A DNA stretch of 64,000 nucleotides, taken from Thamnaconus septentrionalis. Taxonomy: Eukaryota; Chordata; Actinopteri; Tetraodontiformes; Monacanthidae. Below are positions 1-56,317 of the stretch, piece by piece. Made by a program: the position numbers and the translations under genes. The notes under the pieces are model-generated. The model ran no database searches. It was not told where the DNA came from and saw nothing but the letters and a program-made list of their open reading frames with translations. The stretch spans positions 12,036,489 to 12,100,488 of the forward strand of contig CM020515.1 of assembly GCA_009823395.1 (NCBI GenBank), written 5' to 3'. Each line of letters starts with the position of its first letter. Position 1 is the first letter of the stretch.

Positions 1-356
1 GATGCTGAAGCAATTAAAAAAAAAAAAAAAAAAAAATCATCTGAATCATCTGCTTTGGATGCAAAAGGTTCGTCCAATCATCTTCTGTCTGGTGTACACA
101 AATTCTGTCTCTTTTTTCAATGAATTTTGCAACGGCAGCTTCATACTGGCATCAACACAGCAGTTTCTAGCTCTAATTGCTAAAAACATAGCCAATCACA
201 TCTCATTGCCACATTAATAACATATCAGAAGGCAGGAAGTCAAACCTTTACCCTCTTTGCCCTCCGGCTCGCGCGAACCTGGCGTGGCCTCCTTCCGCAA
301 ACGCACAAATATTCAGGCTTGTCCACCGGCCCATTGAGGCGAGCCATGCTTCACGG

Positions 357-390
<34 letters not shown>

Positions 391-806
391 GTTCGTCATT
401 TTGCCCCCATTGTGCGCGTCTGTTTGCACGTCCTCGCTCAGGCGCGCGATTGCTCTTCGCCTTTTGTTTCATTTTTGAGAGCGTTAAATCCTAATGCCTC
501 CTCCGGCCATCCGAGACTAATAACTAATCGCTTGACGTGTTTGTTTTAGACGCAGCCGTGCACTTGACTGGTCATGTTCCACACTCGCACACGCAACGCG
601 GCGTCAACAGTCCGTGCAAGTGGCATCAATCAGTAGGTGGGCCACAGATACCGGCGACCGCCGTGCATTGAGTCTGGGTGTTTGCCTGAGCGCTGCGCCC
701 AGTTTCCTCACTATCGTACTTGCGATGACCTCGGTGACACACACAGCAGCACCGGCATGAGGCAAGTAGGAACCTGGGACAACACAAACAAAAAAGAGAG
801 ACTTCC

Positions 807-845
<39 letters not shown>

Positions 846-2984
846 GGAGAGACACTCTCTCTACTCGCTCAACGCATTTTTTATTTTTATCTTATTCCAG
901 CTGCGATTGGCTGGCGGGACTTTGCCCTCACTTTGTTTTGTGTGGCGTCATTGGAAAACGCTCAGCTTTTATTTTACAAGTTCTGTGTTGCGCATCACTC
1001 GGTTGCAAAGTCGTTTTTTTTTGTTTTTTTTTGTTTTCCAAGGATCTTTGTGTGGTCAGGGTGTGTGCGGCTTGCGCGCTTCACAAAACCCGCCTTAAGC
1101 TGCACTTCCAGCCGTAATGAGTGCAGACATGCTTTCCGACCGCGAGGGAAAAAGGGGCAGAAGGCAGATTTGTTTGTTCTGCTAATTCTCCGTACACCTA
1201 CGGCTCGACAAACACACCTACAGCTGTCGTGCCGTCACTCGGCTCATGACAGTTTGATGACGTGCCCTGAAAGGAAGAAAAATGGTCGGCTCTAAGAGTT
1301 TTATTAAGAGCAGAACTAATGGAGTTTTTGTTTTTTCTTGTTTTTTTAAACTTGAATTTACAAAATCCTCCTTACGAGACACTGTGTTGACGGTGTCTCC
1401 GGTTGGCCTGGTGTGGGACTACATGACTTTGGTCGCCTGCCCAGCAACTTCCAGATCACCCCTGTCCAGTCTGGAAAAACATGAGTTGCATTGTTCTTTA
1501 CTCAGCCAGCAGGGGGCAGTGTGGCAACACCAGGGGGTCATTCTCTTTGTTACAAGTCAATCAGCAGTAGAAATTGTCTTGAAATGACCACTTCAGGGCA
1601 GCATTGATGAGCTATGTAGTGATTAGTATATACATGTGTTTTTTCATGTATTAGAATAAAATTGACTCATTTGATTTTTGATGGTTCAGTAGGAATTTTA
1701 TCTTGAATGATATCTTGATATGAGAATTCCTGGACTTTTTTTTTTTTTGGTTACCTATCAAGTCACTGCTGGCCAAGCAGAAGGAATGCTGTCGGCCTTG
1801 ATGATGTCAATGATGGTGATTTTCACTGTTTGCCTACATCATTTCTCACATGTCAGTCTTGGTACCAAGCGCAAACCTTCCCACACGTTTCCCCCGAGCG
1901 GCTTTGGCAGCCAGGTCTTGATGTTCAGCTGATTCCGACCTCGTAAAAAAAGTTTTATTTCGTGTTTTCCGGCACTGGAGTGCACAGGAGGGGAAATCCA
2001 GACGTGTCATCTGCATTTTCCCCACGTCATAACCCTCAAAAACAGTAGAAAAAACACAAAAGGTAGCTTCAAAAGGAAAAGAAAAAAACACGAGAGAAAT
2101 CTCTCCCACACGCATTCACTCACCCGCCCGCCCACGTACGCACAAATCAACAACAGCTTTTTAGTCACGTCTCCCAGTCACACGGTGGCATGTTCACCCC
2201 CCTCCCTCCTCCCTCCCTCGCCAGGAGCAGCTGTGTCTTCAAGCCGCAGAAGGTAAACTGCAGCGCTTGTTGCCATCGCTGCGATGTCACACGCTGACTC
2301 GGTGCAGGAAGTATTTCTAAGAACCTGAAAGCAGGATGGGAAGAGTGAGTCACTCGCCACAGGAAAGGATCGACCCATGTTAACAACCTGGTTCGATTTG
2401 GGGGAGGAGGAGGTGGGACGAGTAAGGGGGCAGGAAGCGGTTGACTTATTATCGAATTATCCTGAGCTGGAATGAAGCAAGGCGGCAGTTTGCGCGTTCT
2501 CTCCCTCCGTGGCCCTGACTGACAGTAGCGCTTGAGCTCCGTGGAGTTTTATGCAGTTGAATGAAATGCGATCAAGTCAACTAATCACAGATGATGTCAT
2601 CAATGGCACGGAGCTGGATGGAAAAAAAAGTGAAATTAGGGGAAAAAAAGACACAACATCAGACCTATGAGACACAACCTGCTGGTAGACGGCAAACGTG
2701 AAAGTGAATGTGAGTCTATTCGCGAGATGAGTCTCATCATCGCCACCTTCTGTTCGATCGATCGTCCAGGTCACGTGACTTGGCCATGTTTAAAGAGCTG
2801 AACCCTAGCAGTCCACTGGTTGACCAGTCGGTTGAAGTCACTCACTGGTGACACAACAGGAAGTGAATCACAGTGACGGACTGATTGTCTGAGATCCTGA
2901 AGCACGCGCGTGTGTGTGTGTGTGTGTCATCCACTTTCCCATTGTCTCTAAATATCTCCTTATTTCATATTGTATTATACACTA
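1..2984. other. non-coding stretch, left edge
   Basis: I see no exon here that I can support. The stretch holds TG microsatellites near 360-389 and 811-842 and several T-rich runs. Open frames are short and consist mostly of translated CA/TG repeats. If the exon candidate at 4152 is real, this is sept9 5' intron; otherwise it is upstream intergenic DNA. Confidence 0.6.
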
Positions 2985-3021
2985 TTAGTCAGAAGTTTGG
3001 ACACACCTTCTCATGCATCTT
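2985..3021 (+). mobile_element. Tc1-like transposon end fragment
   Basis: The sequence reads AGAAGTTTGGACACACCTTC within a short block. This resembles the subterminal part of the teleost Tc1-like inverted repeat also seen at 39241. Only about 35 bp are recognisable, followed by TCCA repeats, so this is a relic. Confidence 0.45.
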
Positions 3022-3349
3022 CTCCATCCATCCATCCATCCAGCGCTAATCATTGCATCACTGTGTCGCCATTTATTCTGACTTCAATTCATTCATTCAC
3101 AGCCTCTCCAGACAGTTGATTCACTCTTAACTGCTGAATCATCCTTCCTTTGCCTCCGCTGGGGTCATTTCCCTCTCGTTCAGTCGCTGGTGATTCAGCA
3201 GAACTGAACACACAAACACACACACGCACTATACGCACGCACACACACGCACAACCAGGCCAATCAATGAGGGATTACTGGGGGTATTTCTCTTGTGTCA
3301 TGGACCAGCTGGTCAGCTGAGCGGGGAAGCGACATTCCTCTGACGCTGT

Positions 3350-3586
3350 CACACGCACGTGGGGCCGCGACGAGCGTCGTCATCGCGGCTTCCCAGCAGC
3401 CGCCGCCGCCGCCGCCGCCGCACTCTGAGCGGCGCCACCCGCCCACCGCAGTCCGTATAGCGACTGGCAACAGTATCTCTCTGGCTCCTTATCCTGCGTT
3501 GTTTCCTGTAGCCGCCGCCCATTTCCAAAGGGCTGCTCAATAGCGGGGGCGATAACCTCGGGCCCGTTTACGACTCATTTCACCTG
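3350..3586 (+). promoter_or_regulatory. CpG-rich block with splice donor; possible non-coding first exon
   Basis: This is a GC-rich, CpG-rich island with a run of GCC triplets at about 3400-3420, set in AT-richer surroundings. It ends at a good donor, CACCTG|GTGAGT, after 3586. The only nearby upstream ATG (3300) opens a six-codon frame. A promoter with a non-coding leader exon for a distal sept9 transcript is one reading; an unrelated CpG island is the other. Confidence 0.3.
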
Positions 3587-4151
3587 GTGAGTTGATATTG
3601 TCGGGTGTTTTTATTGGGCCTCACTGGGAGAGGCTGCTGCCGTAACTTTCTTTATTATCTAGATGCCTTTTGCTCTTCGTCTTGCTTGATAACCACGTGG
3701 GGTTTGGCCCAACTTTTTTTTTGACTTTTTCTTTCCGTCGTTTGTTGCCCAAAAAGTAAACAGAACCATAAAGAAGAAGAGATAGATGCGTTGCCAGACA
3801 ACAGCAGACGCTGCACTTTGTAGACTTTGTCGGCTTTCAGCAGACTGTGACGCAACCTTTTGGCAGCATTTTGAAATTTAAATCAGTGACAAAAAAAACC
3901 TGCCTGCCAGCTGGGCTGCTCCTCTGCAAACTTTTAATAAAAATAAATAAATAAATAAATGTTTAAAAAAAGAAAAGAAAAAAGAAATCCCACAAACAAG
4001 CCCAGATCTGAGAACTCTGGGCCGTGGAGTCATGGTGCATTTCGCTGATTCCTCTTGCTGACAAAGTCTCATGCCACATCTGTTAATTGTTACACAGATT
4101 TCTGTCGATTCCAAGAGAAATGTTCTTACTCCTCTGTTTCTCCGTTTACAG

Positions 4152-4214
4152 CGAGATCAGCCAGCGCTCGGCTGAGGAGGACAGAGAGGGAAGGATCTGC
4201 CATCACCAGCCCCA
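4152..4214 (+). CDS. sept9: candidate alternative N-terminal exon of septin 9
   Basis: A 63-nt open segment is flanked by a good acceptor (TCCGTTTACAG) and a consensus donor (GTAAGT). Entered and left in phase 1, it encodes 20 full codons ending EGSAITSP, and its last base plus the start of the 20583 exon gives Thr before LKRSFEVEE. The core SASARLRR resembles TSSGRLRR, which from memory lies just before LKRSFEVEE in the longest human SEPT9 isoform. There is no ATG inside, so an upstream start exon, perhaps left of the window, would be needed. Splice signals, phase and resemblance support it; coincidence is possible. Confidence 0.45.
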
Positions 4215-6480
4215 GTAAGTGTCTCTTGTTATTCACCAGCACTCTCGACTCCATTGGCTCTGGCCGACTAAATTCGCTGGCTCACGACAAAGTCTGCGAA
4301 AAGTCCTCCGTTTCAATGTTCCCGCTCAGTGTTATGGAAATTGGCGACCTTTACCAGGGGACTGTGGTAACGCTGAGGGCAGAGCAGGGACCGACCTCTC
4401 TCCAGGCAACAGTAAACAGTAAACCTCAGCTGCACTGCCCAGCTGACTGTGTCCATTATACCTCATGATCGTACAAAAGGTAAAAGTGTTAGCAATAGCA
4501 TTATGCTAAGTAACTGAGACAGTATATACAATACAAACAGTCTACAAATGTTGCAACCAGCCACCAGGGGCCAGCACAGAGCTCAGCTTCTAACATGCTT
4601 TGTTACGTAAAATAGTTCCGCAGTCTCCACATACGACGCATGACTCCGAACAGCGTTTCTCATCATGCGTCTGTTGTTACCTTATCTTTGCCTGGAGACA
4701 AAATACACGAGTCAAAGCAACACATGCAGTAAATGAATAAATGAACAAGCGATAAATACAGCAAGCAGGAGTTGAGCGTCAGTTGTGTTTTTAGGGCTTG
4801 GCGTGTGTTTAATTACCGTTGCGCTGCAGATATGGGCGGCTGTAAAGTGTTGCTTGAACTACACAGTGTTGGTTTTTTTCAGGTCTGCTGATCTCTTGAT
4901 CCTCTGCGTTAATGTGTCACACACGCACACACACACACGCGCGCATTTAACCAGAGACGCCGACGTGCTAAAAGCAGACACGCACGCATTCAGGTTGTAT
5001 GGGAAGCGCCTGGGGTCGAGGATGAGGCTTTTACTTGTTAGACAGACCTCCCTGACGCCGAGGCAGTCACCGCGGGCTGTGTGTGTGCGCGCGTGCCTGT
5101 GCGCGTGCGTGTGTTTTTGCGAGAGAGGAGTTTACAGTAAAGAATCCTCCCAAACAAATGCCAACACGTAAATCTGCCTCGCCGGCAGATGTTTTGTTTG
5201 GGGGGCATCTCCCATACAAGTGCCAAATAGCAACACATGCACGGACGCACGTGCACGTGCACACACATGCACGGGCCTGTCCAACGTTGCCTTTGTTGTT
5301 TATCTTCTCTGTGTGCGGTTTATTCCTGTTGATGCTCAACAGGTCTTGTCGCACTGGAAACGCTGAGAAATGTTTAGACAGTCGATTATCAAGCATAAAT
5401 ATATATATGAATATATAATTATTTGTATCTAAATTATCTACATATAAATACAAATTATTTTGTAATATTAGCACAGATCCTTGCAAGCGATGATTCATGC
5501 ATTCACATATCCTTTGGTTTCAGTCAATACAGGCAGAGCCGTAGTTTATGCAAAGTTAATTTGAGCGGCTGCAAAGAATAACAAGTCACTGAAGGCTACT
5601 GGGGCTCTGCTGCCTTGGAGGTTTTTCATTTTTGTGTTTTTCATTCATTTTGTTTCGGTATGAATGCTCTAAGGAATTGCATGAAGAAGATGCGACTGCA
5701 GGCATGAAGAGAGATTGACAGACAGACAGACAGACGGACGGACGGACGGACGGACAGACAGAAAGATACTCCGACAGACGGATGGACAGACAGACAGACT
5801 GACAGACAGACAGGCGGTGAACAAGCGGCCGTGCACGAGGCTGCCGTTGCTCAAGACGTCCGGCCCGCCGTGTCTCAGTGCGTTTGATCTCTCTATCGCC
5901 GCTCAGACGCTCGCCCACGCGACCTCTGACCCTCAGGGCGGTGCGATGGAAGTGCCAAAGGTCAAAGGTCGTCTGAGTCCCTCCCGCAAACAGGCGGCTC
6001 ACACTCAGTAGAGCTCTTTGTCTCTTTTTTTTTTGCCCGCCTTCCAGCCTCTGAGACGTTAGCGGCGTTAGCGCAGGGCACAAGTTGTTGTTGCTGCTGT
6101 TGTCGTCAATGTTCTTTTCTTCCTCTGGTCTTCATTCCAACGGTGGCAGCCGTGTTTTATTTTCAGCCTTTCAGCGCCAGCTCGACAAGATCGTTGTCGG
6201 CATTAATTCATTGGAGGCCCGGAGTCTGAGAGTGCACGCGGAGCCTTGCGAGTTGGCGAGCGGTGGAAGACTCTCGCAAGGCAGGGTTATTTTAAGGAGC
6301 ACGTCCGTGTCACATGGCGCACGCTAATGGTTTCTATTTTCACGACACAATGCGGCTTCAGTGCTCCGGCCTCCGCCGAGAGAAGGAGAGCGGGGCAGAA
6401 CGAGTGAGGAGCGAGGAAGAAGCAACATATGATCAGCACATGGGAATGTCGTAATTCTGAATTCATTAGCCGGGGACACA
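4215..6480 (+). other. non-coding stretch, upstream of the 6738 exon
   Basis: No gene is seen. It contains CA/TG and CG-rich alternating runs near 4920-5120 and 5235-5275, and AT-rich DNA at 5395-5470. Open frames are microsatellite translations. Confidence 0.55.
5716..5811. repeat. (GACA/GACG)n tetranucleotide array
   Basis: About 96 bp of imperfect GACA and GACG repeats. They produce long but meaningless SVCLS-type frames on the other strand. Confidence 0.9.
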
Positions 6481-6737
6481 CTGAAGGAATCAAACCGCAG
6501 AGAGGCAGGGAGGGAGCGAGGGAGAGAGAGAGAGAAGGGGGGACGGAGGGAGGGAGGGAGCGAGGAGGGAGGGAGAGCGCATGGAGAGGCAAGAAGGAAA
6601 GAGAGAGTAAGAAGTTGAGGAAGAGGAACAGAGGGAGGGAGGGAGGGAGAGAGTGACGGGAGAAAGGGAAGTCCAAAATAAGACGGAGGAGGAAAAGAGC
6701 AGACGCTGCATGTGGCTGCGGAGGGAATGATCTGCCC
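6480..6737 (+). promoter_or_regulatory. sept9: 5' UTR / proximal promoter of the sept9 6738 isoform
   Basis: A strongly purine-rich GAGA/GGGAGG tract runs up to the start codon at 6738, as in many TATA-less vertebrate promoters and 5' UTRs. A six-codon upstream frame occupies 6710-6730 and a second out-of-frame ATG lies at 6727, so initiation at 6738 would need leaky scanning. The transcription start cannot be fixed from sequence. Confidence 0.45.
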
Positions 6738-50221
<43,484 letters not shown>

Positions 50222-51470
50222 ACGGGTTCCTCGTCCCTCTGCGGTTCCCCTCGTCTCACCGCGAGACTCTGACTCTCTTCTCCTCCCCCTGGATCCCTCC
50301 ATCAGCAAAAATTGAAAAAAAGCATTAAAAAAAAACACTTTGGGGGCTTGAGGGACTTTGTTTTTGAGGATTTTCAGCGACCCCAGCGAATGACTTCTGT
50401 CAGTTAAACGCCTTATCAACCAACCTTGATCTCTCGCTCTGAGAGGGAAAGATTTGACCCTCTGCTTGATTTTCCTCCTGTTTCTCACTTTAACCTCTCT
50501 GGTTTTCACTTGTGGTGCCAAACAGAACAGACTGATGAAAGTTTTTTTAGAGCTGCCTTAACTTTTAACAATTTCATTCACGTCCATTTTTTGTTTTTTT
50601 TTTTTTTTTACTTCAAGTTTGAGGTTGTTTTTTTTTTTTTTTTTCTTAGCAGTGCTTTTAAGAATTGGTGCCACATCTTTAAGCATAGTTTTGTTTCTGT
50701 TGCGCCTCTCAGCCACATGGGTTTTGTAGCTATTGACCCCTGCACTCCAAACACTACATCGGTCTAGAATTGACTGGAGTGCCGAACAGCAACTCTTCTC
50801 AAAGTGCAACAGAATGAGCAGGTTATTGACCTCCACGCCCCCTTTTTGACTTCTTGTATTTGCCACCATCTGTTTTTGCTTCAGTTCTTAAAACTTTTCA
50901 CGTGTCATGTTTAATATGAATGTCGGGTCTTTTAATGTCTTTTTAAAAAACAAAAATCCCATTAATAAATGCTATTTTCTATTCATATAAATATATCTCG
51001 AATGACTAAAGATATCTATGAGTATTTATGCACGATTTTTAAAATGTGAAAAAAATTATCTTAATTTCAATTAGTATGGCTCCACTCATTAGGTTCATGC
51101 ACACACACAAATACTCAGTTTCCTTGTTTCAGGCCCATCACAGTGCCTTATTTATTAAGAATGTTTGCATGTTGGCTGAAACTGGAAAAGAAGAAAGTTA
51201 TTATGGTGCCAAAATGGACTTCATCATCATTCTGATTTATACATACATATTCTACAAGAAAAGCCTCTAGTTCCTCCATTCGTCAGTCGCAAACATTAAC
51301 TTTCCGTAATATGCAGAAGACATTTAGCTGTTTGAACCGTGTTGGCATCAAGGCCACAAATTGTTCTGTATATTCCTCCATGTTCCAATGCTTTTTTTGT
51401 ACTTGTATTATTAGCAAATTTTTCTTAATCTTATTTTAAAGAAATAAAGGTTCGAGATGTATGTGTGCAG
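50222..51470 (+). other. sept9: septin 9 3' UTR
   Basis: Long AT-rich 3' UTR with T tracts at 50599-50607 and 50628-50643. There is an AATAAA near 50965 and a better-placed AATAAA at 51443-51448, followed by a TG-rich GATGTATGTGTGCAG. I infer cleavage near 51465. Confidence 0.6.
51443..51448 (+). terminator. sept9: poly(A) signal AATAAA of sept9
   Basis: Canonical hexamer with a GT-rich downstream element within 20 bp. Confidence 0.6.
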
Positions 51471-53244
51471 TCTTTGGGTTTTCTTAACATTCACATCCTG
51501 CAGATGGACATGACTGTAAATGAAGCCATACGAAGACAAACTCAGTGAGAGGAAGTCCTAGCATGCTGCTGTGTGTCGCCAGAAAAAAGCTAAATCATAT
51601 CTATGAAAATCAAAGGTGTTCTCTACCGATGTGGTTTTCTGAGTCGAAAGTGAAGTCAGCCAAAACCTCAAAACCTGACCTGCTGACCGGGAGCTAAACA
51701 GACCAAAAATAATGTGTTTGCAATATGCTTTTTTACCAGTAGAGGCTGCTAATATCGATCGTTTCTTTCTACCTGCGGAGCTGGAAAAAAAAACAAATCT
51801 CGTCAAAGAATAGGTTTTGAGGCGCCTGCAAGCATCTCTGCCTGGCCAGAAGATGGTGCTGTTCTGCCAGACAAATGGGCAGTCACGTCCAAACGTATTT
51901 TTAGAGGTTGAAAAAGTGCTGCACTCGGTGATCTATCACCATAGACCTGTGACATTAATGTTTTCAACTTGAGAAAGTGAGAATACTTCCTCTAAAATAG
52001 TGAACAGTCTGAAAGTGTTATGCTGGATGCAGTGAGGTACCAAAAGTCACATTTTGAATTTGGCTGTACTGTTTTGTTGTACTTTGTTTGTTTTTTTTCG
52101 GCACCGTGCAGCTTTGTCATCACCACGGACACCTCGGGCTTTCATCACCCAGCAGGTCAATTCTATCTTTGATCTTGAAGTCGTGGTATCCGGCTGTTGT
52201 CGCTTTCATCATGTTTTTTTTATTCCATCCTTTATCTCCTCGGTTGTGCCTCAACCTGCCGAACAAGCCGTTAAAGTTTTATCGCCTTTATTTTCCTGTG
52301 AACGCGGCTGTGAACGCGGCGGTTCATACAGAAAGAAAGTCTGATCTGTATCTGATTTGGGAGCCACCATATGAAAGTGGCATTTAACAATCAGATCTGG
52401 ATCGGATTCAGTCCTCTTATGTGGGAGAACAGCCCCCACCAGAGGGCGTTGTTGTGCAATAATTGACTACTACTCATCTTTGTGCTTCTTGGTGAACCGT
52501 TTGTAATCGCTGAGTGCGCTTCTGTATCTGCAGAAGTCTTTAACTCTCTCTGGAGAACGCTTTCATTGTGTCGCCGTGTTTGAACCGCCATTTTCCCCGC
52601 TGAGTGAACTTTACGGGGGACGCTCCTCCTGACCGGGCAGCTGCTGGAAGACGAGTTTGCTCCTTGTGTCTGGGTTGTGTGTGCTGATGCTCGTGGATGA
52701 TGTCACCTCTCTTTCAGCTCCCCCTGAGGGAAGGCGGTTGTCTTTCTGCGGCTTTCAAACGGCTGTTTGGCCAGAGAACCTGGTGTTTGGCGGCCTTGCC
52801 TGTCGAAAGTCAGGTATTGTTATATGAACTGCAGTTTAGTAGAGCTGATAGTGACGCGGTTCTCATTTCTGTTGCTGTTACAGCAGCTAATGTTATCAGG
52901 TCGTCATTTATGTGTGTGATTTTTTTTTTAAGGGCTTATTTATCTTGAACTAAATTATTGCCACCATTTCTTTCAAAGCAGCTGTATTACTCAGTGGATA
53001 GTGGTGAAGTACAGCTCGCTGTTTTTCATTTTAAAGTCACTTTGTCAAACTCCTTGAAGTGTTACTTAGCATGTCAAACTCAACCTTATCTCCATAACAT
53101 CTCACAACGTCCGTGCCGCTGATGCCCTCATTCCTCATCCTGTCCATCACAGTCACTCATTAACCAGTAGCAGTCAGTTGTTTCAAGAAAAACACAAACT
53201 TAATAAGTATTAAAAGTATTTATTTATTTTAAATTCTTGACATT
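51471..53244. other. intergenic DNA, no gene seen
   Basis: No supported gene. AACGCGGCTGTGAACGCGGC near 52301 is a small local duplication. Confidence 0.55.
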
Positions 53245-53530
53245 ATTTCTCATGTTCGCCCTGTGTCTGCGTGGGTTCCCTCCGGGTTCTCCGACTTCCT
53301 CCCACAGCCCAAAAACATGCATGTGAGGTGAATTGGACACTCTAAATTGATCCTAGGTGTGTATGTGAGTGTGACTGCTTGTTTGGCTCTATGTGGCCCT
53401 GCGATGAACTGGCGACCTGTCCAGGGTGTCACCCTGCCTTTGCCCTATGACAGCTCGGAGAGACTCCAGCAGACCCCCGAAACCCTACGCTTGGGAAGAA
53501 GCGGGTATTGAAAATGGATGGATGGATGAA
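53245..53530 (+). mobile_element. teleost SINE/L2-tail element
   Basis: Contains CTGTGTCTGCGTGGGTTCCC, CTTCCTCCCACAGCCCAAAA, GGTGAATTGGACACTCTAAA, GATGAACTGGCGACCTGTCC and a 3' GGATGGATGGATG end, the signature of a very abundant fish SINE/LINE-2-type family. It is a longer copy than that at 26718. No A/B box head is visible. Confidence 0.75.
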
Positions 53531-55184
53531 CTTTATTTCTTTCCTCGTCGTCGTTGAAGCTCTTGTGTGATGCTAAGTGTAAGTCAGAGGGCGGAGCTCT
53601 CTCTGTGGTCACCCTCGACTTTGGAACACATTGCGTTGCCTTGCAGTTCAGAAGAGATCACTTCTCTTCAGAAAGGTTTGACAGACCGCATTCCTACTGC
53701 GATGCCCCTGTTGCAAATCTGAAAACCCCCCCAAAAAAACAGCAAAGAAAAAAGAAAGTAATAAAAACAGCTCCTTTGTGCCGTTAATAAATCTGGCCTA
53801 TCTGTCTGCGCCGTGTGTCGTCTCCATTCCCGGTGCTGCGCGCCTTCATCATAAACCACATTCTTCCTGCACTGTTAAACATCTGTTCCAGGTTCAATTA
53901 CCCTTCTCCCACAGGCGTCTCTGTTTTCAGGATCAATCAGAGTCTCCTTCAACCTGTCCCGGGCCGGCCTGCTGTAACCTGAGTCTGCGCACATCATCTC
54001 TCCACACCTGTGAGGCGCGTTATCTCCCAGACTCGCAGGACCCCGGCCCGGCCCTCGGGAGACTCCGGGGGGTTATACCCGTCTATCAATAACACACTTA
54101 TGACAGATCCAATTAGATTTGGGATCTGAGGAAGGAGCTGTGGCCCTCTTTCTTTTTTTTTTCCTCTGTCCCCCCTCCCTCCTGCCGTTCACCCTGCCGC
54201 TGGTGGGGGGTGCAGGCGCGGCATGTGAGCACAGGTGTCGTCTTTTATGAGACATGAATCACAAGCGTTCATTGTCCCTCTGTGCGACTAGAGGTATAAC
54301 GCCCTCGCAGCTTTACAACAATGGCTTCAAAGCGCGGGGCTCGACTCTGCTTTAGCGCTCGCCACATGAAGCGGCATCCATGCCACATGTTGTCATGGAC
54401 GGGGTGTGTGTGACACTTCCAAGGGACTGAAGGCGGGGGTTACGGAGAGCCCAGTGGGCTGCCAGTGTAACACAGACTAGCGGTGACGTCACGGATAAAA
54501 GACAAAATGAAACAGATGTCAGACAGTCAAAAATACACAAACCTCAAAACCTGTTAAAATTGCGTTTTTTTCCCTTCTTATTGGGTAAAAACCTCACAAT
54601 GCAGCCTGCTTGTCTGGCTCGTCCATCTTGAAAAACTCCACTCTGAAGCCTTTTTCACGCATTACTATTATATTATTATACATTGTCGTCTATCACGGTG
54701 CAACTCCACTCAGTGGTAACTGAGACAACACAGACGAGGCCTCCAAATTGAAAAAGAAATCCATCGATTGATAGTTGCAACGCAAAGACGGTTGGAGTTT
54801 CAGCGAAACGTTTGCTCGTCCGTCTTGAAAAGACCCACTCTGAAGCATTTTCACTCAGAAAATGACTAAACTCCACCAAAAGCGATGAAGCGCTCTGTTG
54901 TATTCCAGTACCCAATATGGTGAAACAAAAACAGGAAGTGACTGTTGCTGCAAAATTGCCCCTGAAAAATTGCAGAGGAAGATCAAGATGGAGAAAAAGC
55001 AACTGTGAGCTTGCTGCTGTTTGGCTGCTGGTAAAGAGATTACCATTGATGTGTACGTTGTCTGCTCTATCATTTATATGACATTTCGAGTCACTGAGGA
55101 CTTATCTCGCTTTACTTGGATGTGCCGGGGCAGGTGACGCTGTGGGCCCAGCAGTCATGGAGGGACCCCAGAGCATAGCGTCAT
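53531..55184. other. intergenic DNA, no gene seen
   Basis: No supported gene or named repeat. Confidence 0.5.
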
Positions 55185-55500
55185 TAATACGCTATATAGA
55201 GTGGGAAGAAGGGAAGGCCCTGAACCGATTTGAAGCCATAGGTTGCCAGTAGGAGTCAGTGCTGTTTACTTCACTGGGAGTGAGAAGTCTGAGAATGAAT
55301 GTGATAGACAGCCGATTTGAGCTCTTTTCCAGATAAATATGCGAAATAACCCTAATGGACTGAAAAAATGTTCCATCTGGCAAGGCGCGCTGGTTCAGAT
55401 GGCTCAATGCCATTAAACTAGCAAAGAATCGACTCCCATTACTTTCAGATGACCGTCCGTTTAACTCGTAGTCGGCTGTCAAGGCCGAAGTCTGATGATG
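55185..55500 (-). repeat. candidate dispersed repeat
   Basis: The minus strand is open for 96 codons with phrases such as TDSYWQPMASNRFRAFPSSHS, which I associate with a multi-copy fish repeat and not with a gene. The ends are not defined and no transposon hallmark is visible. The (CA)n at 55532-55569 follows. Confidence 0.3.
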
Positions 55501-55530
55501 GGTTTAAGGACATGACATGGAAAAAAGCAT

Positions 55531-55531
<1 letters not shown>

Positions 55532-55569
<38 letters not shown>
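55532..55569. repeat. (CA)n microsatellite
   Basis: About 38 bp of CA repeat. Confidence 0.95.
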
Positions 55570-55572
<3 letters not shown>

Positions 55573-56317
55573 GCAGCAAAACAATACTGTATTGCGCCTG
55601 ATGTCTATTATTTTGACCCTTCTGTCATCCAGAAAGTGACATATTGTCCCGGACGTGTTGGAACGCCGGCCAGTGTGCACCCCCTGCTGGAGGTCGACAG
55701 TCTTCAATCTGTCAAACCTCCACATGCAGAACTTGAACATGAACACGAGCTCCAACATGTGTCAACCGCCGTGTTATGCGGCCTGTGACAGAACGATCAA
55801 TTTTGTTGCTTTTTGCCCTGCTGTGTTTGTGTTTGTCACTCGGAATTAATTCTCCCTCTTTCTCCCTCCTTCCCATGGCGTTGGCCCGCTACCAAAGACC
55901 TGTCGACGTCCTTTGTAGATTTCCATATAATATTCTACAATCACACACAATCACTGTAAAGATTGTTGTATTGGGCTGCAGGATGGTTTATTTTAAGCTG
56001 AGAAAAATGATCCATTGTAAAGACTGATACACAATGCGGATAATCAAAATAAAAAGGCAATTAGCATTTCAAACACCAGCTTACATCATCAACCAACACA
56101 CAATCAGGGCTCAAATAGTTTGACTGTTGCCGGCGTATTGATTGATGTGTTTGTTTATCTTCAGCAGTTTTAGACTGGAAAGAACTAGAATTGAGCAACA
56201 TTTGGTGGTGGCTTTATAATGGTGGGAGGTAGAAATGGCATTTGAATGATCTTTCAGTTTAACGGGCAGTCAGAGAATACATTGGAAAATATTTATTGTT
56301 TTTGTTTTTTTATCATT
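55570..56317. other. intergenic DNA, no gene seen
   Basis: Nothing supported. Confidence 0.5.

Noticed and set aside
5716..5811. CRISPR-like or other regular array
   Set aside because: Simple tetranucleotide repeat without spacers; no CRISPR structure anywhere in the window.
5586..6083. 165-aa minus-strand frame rich in SVCLS
   Set aside because: Translation of the GACA array.
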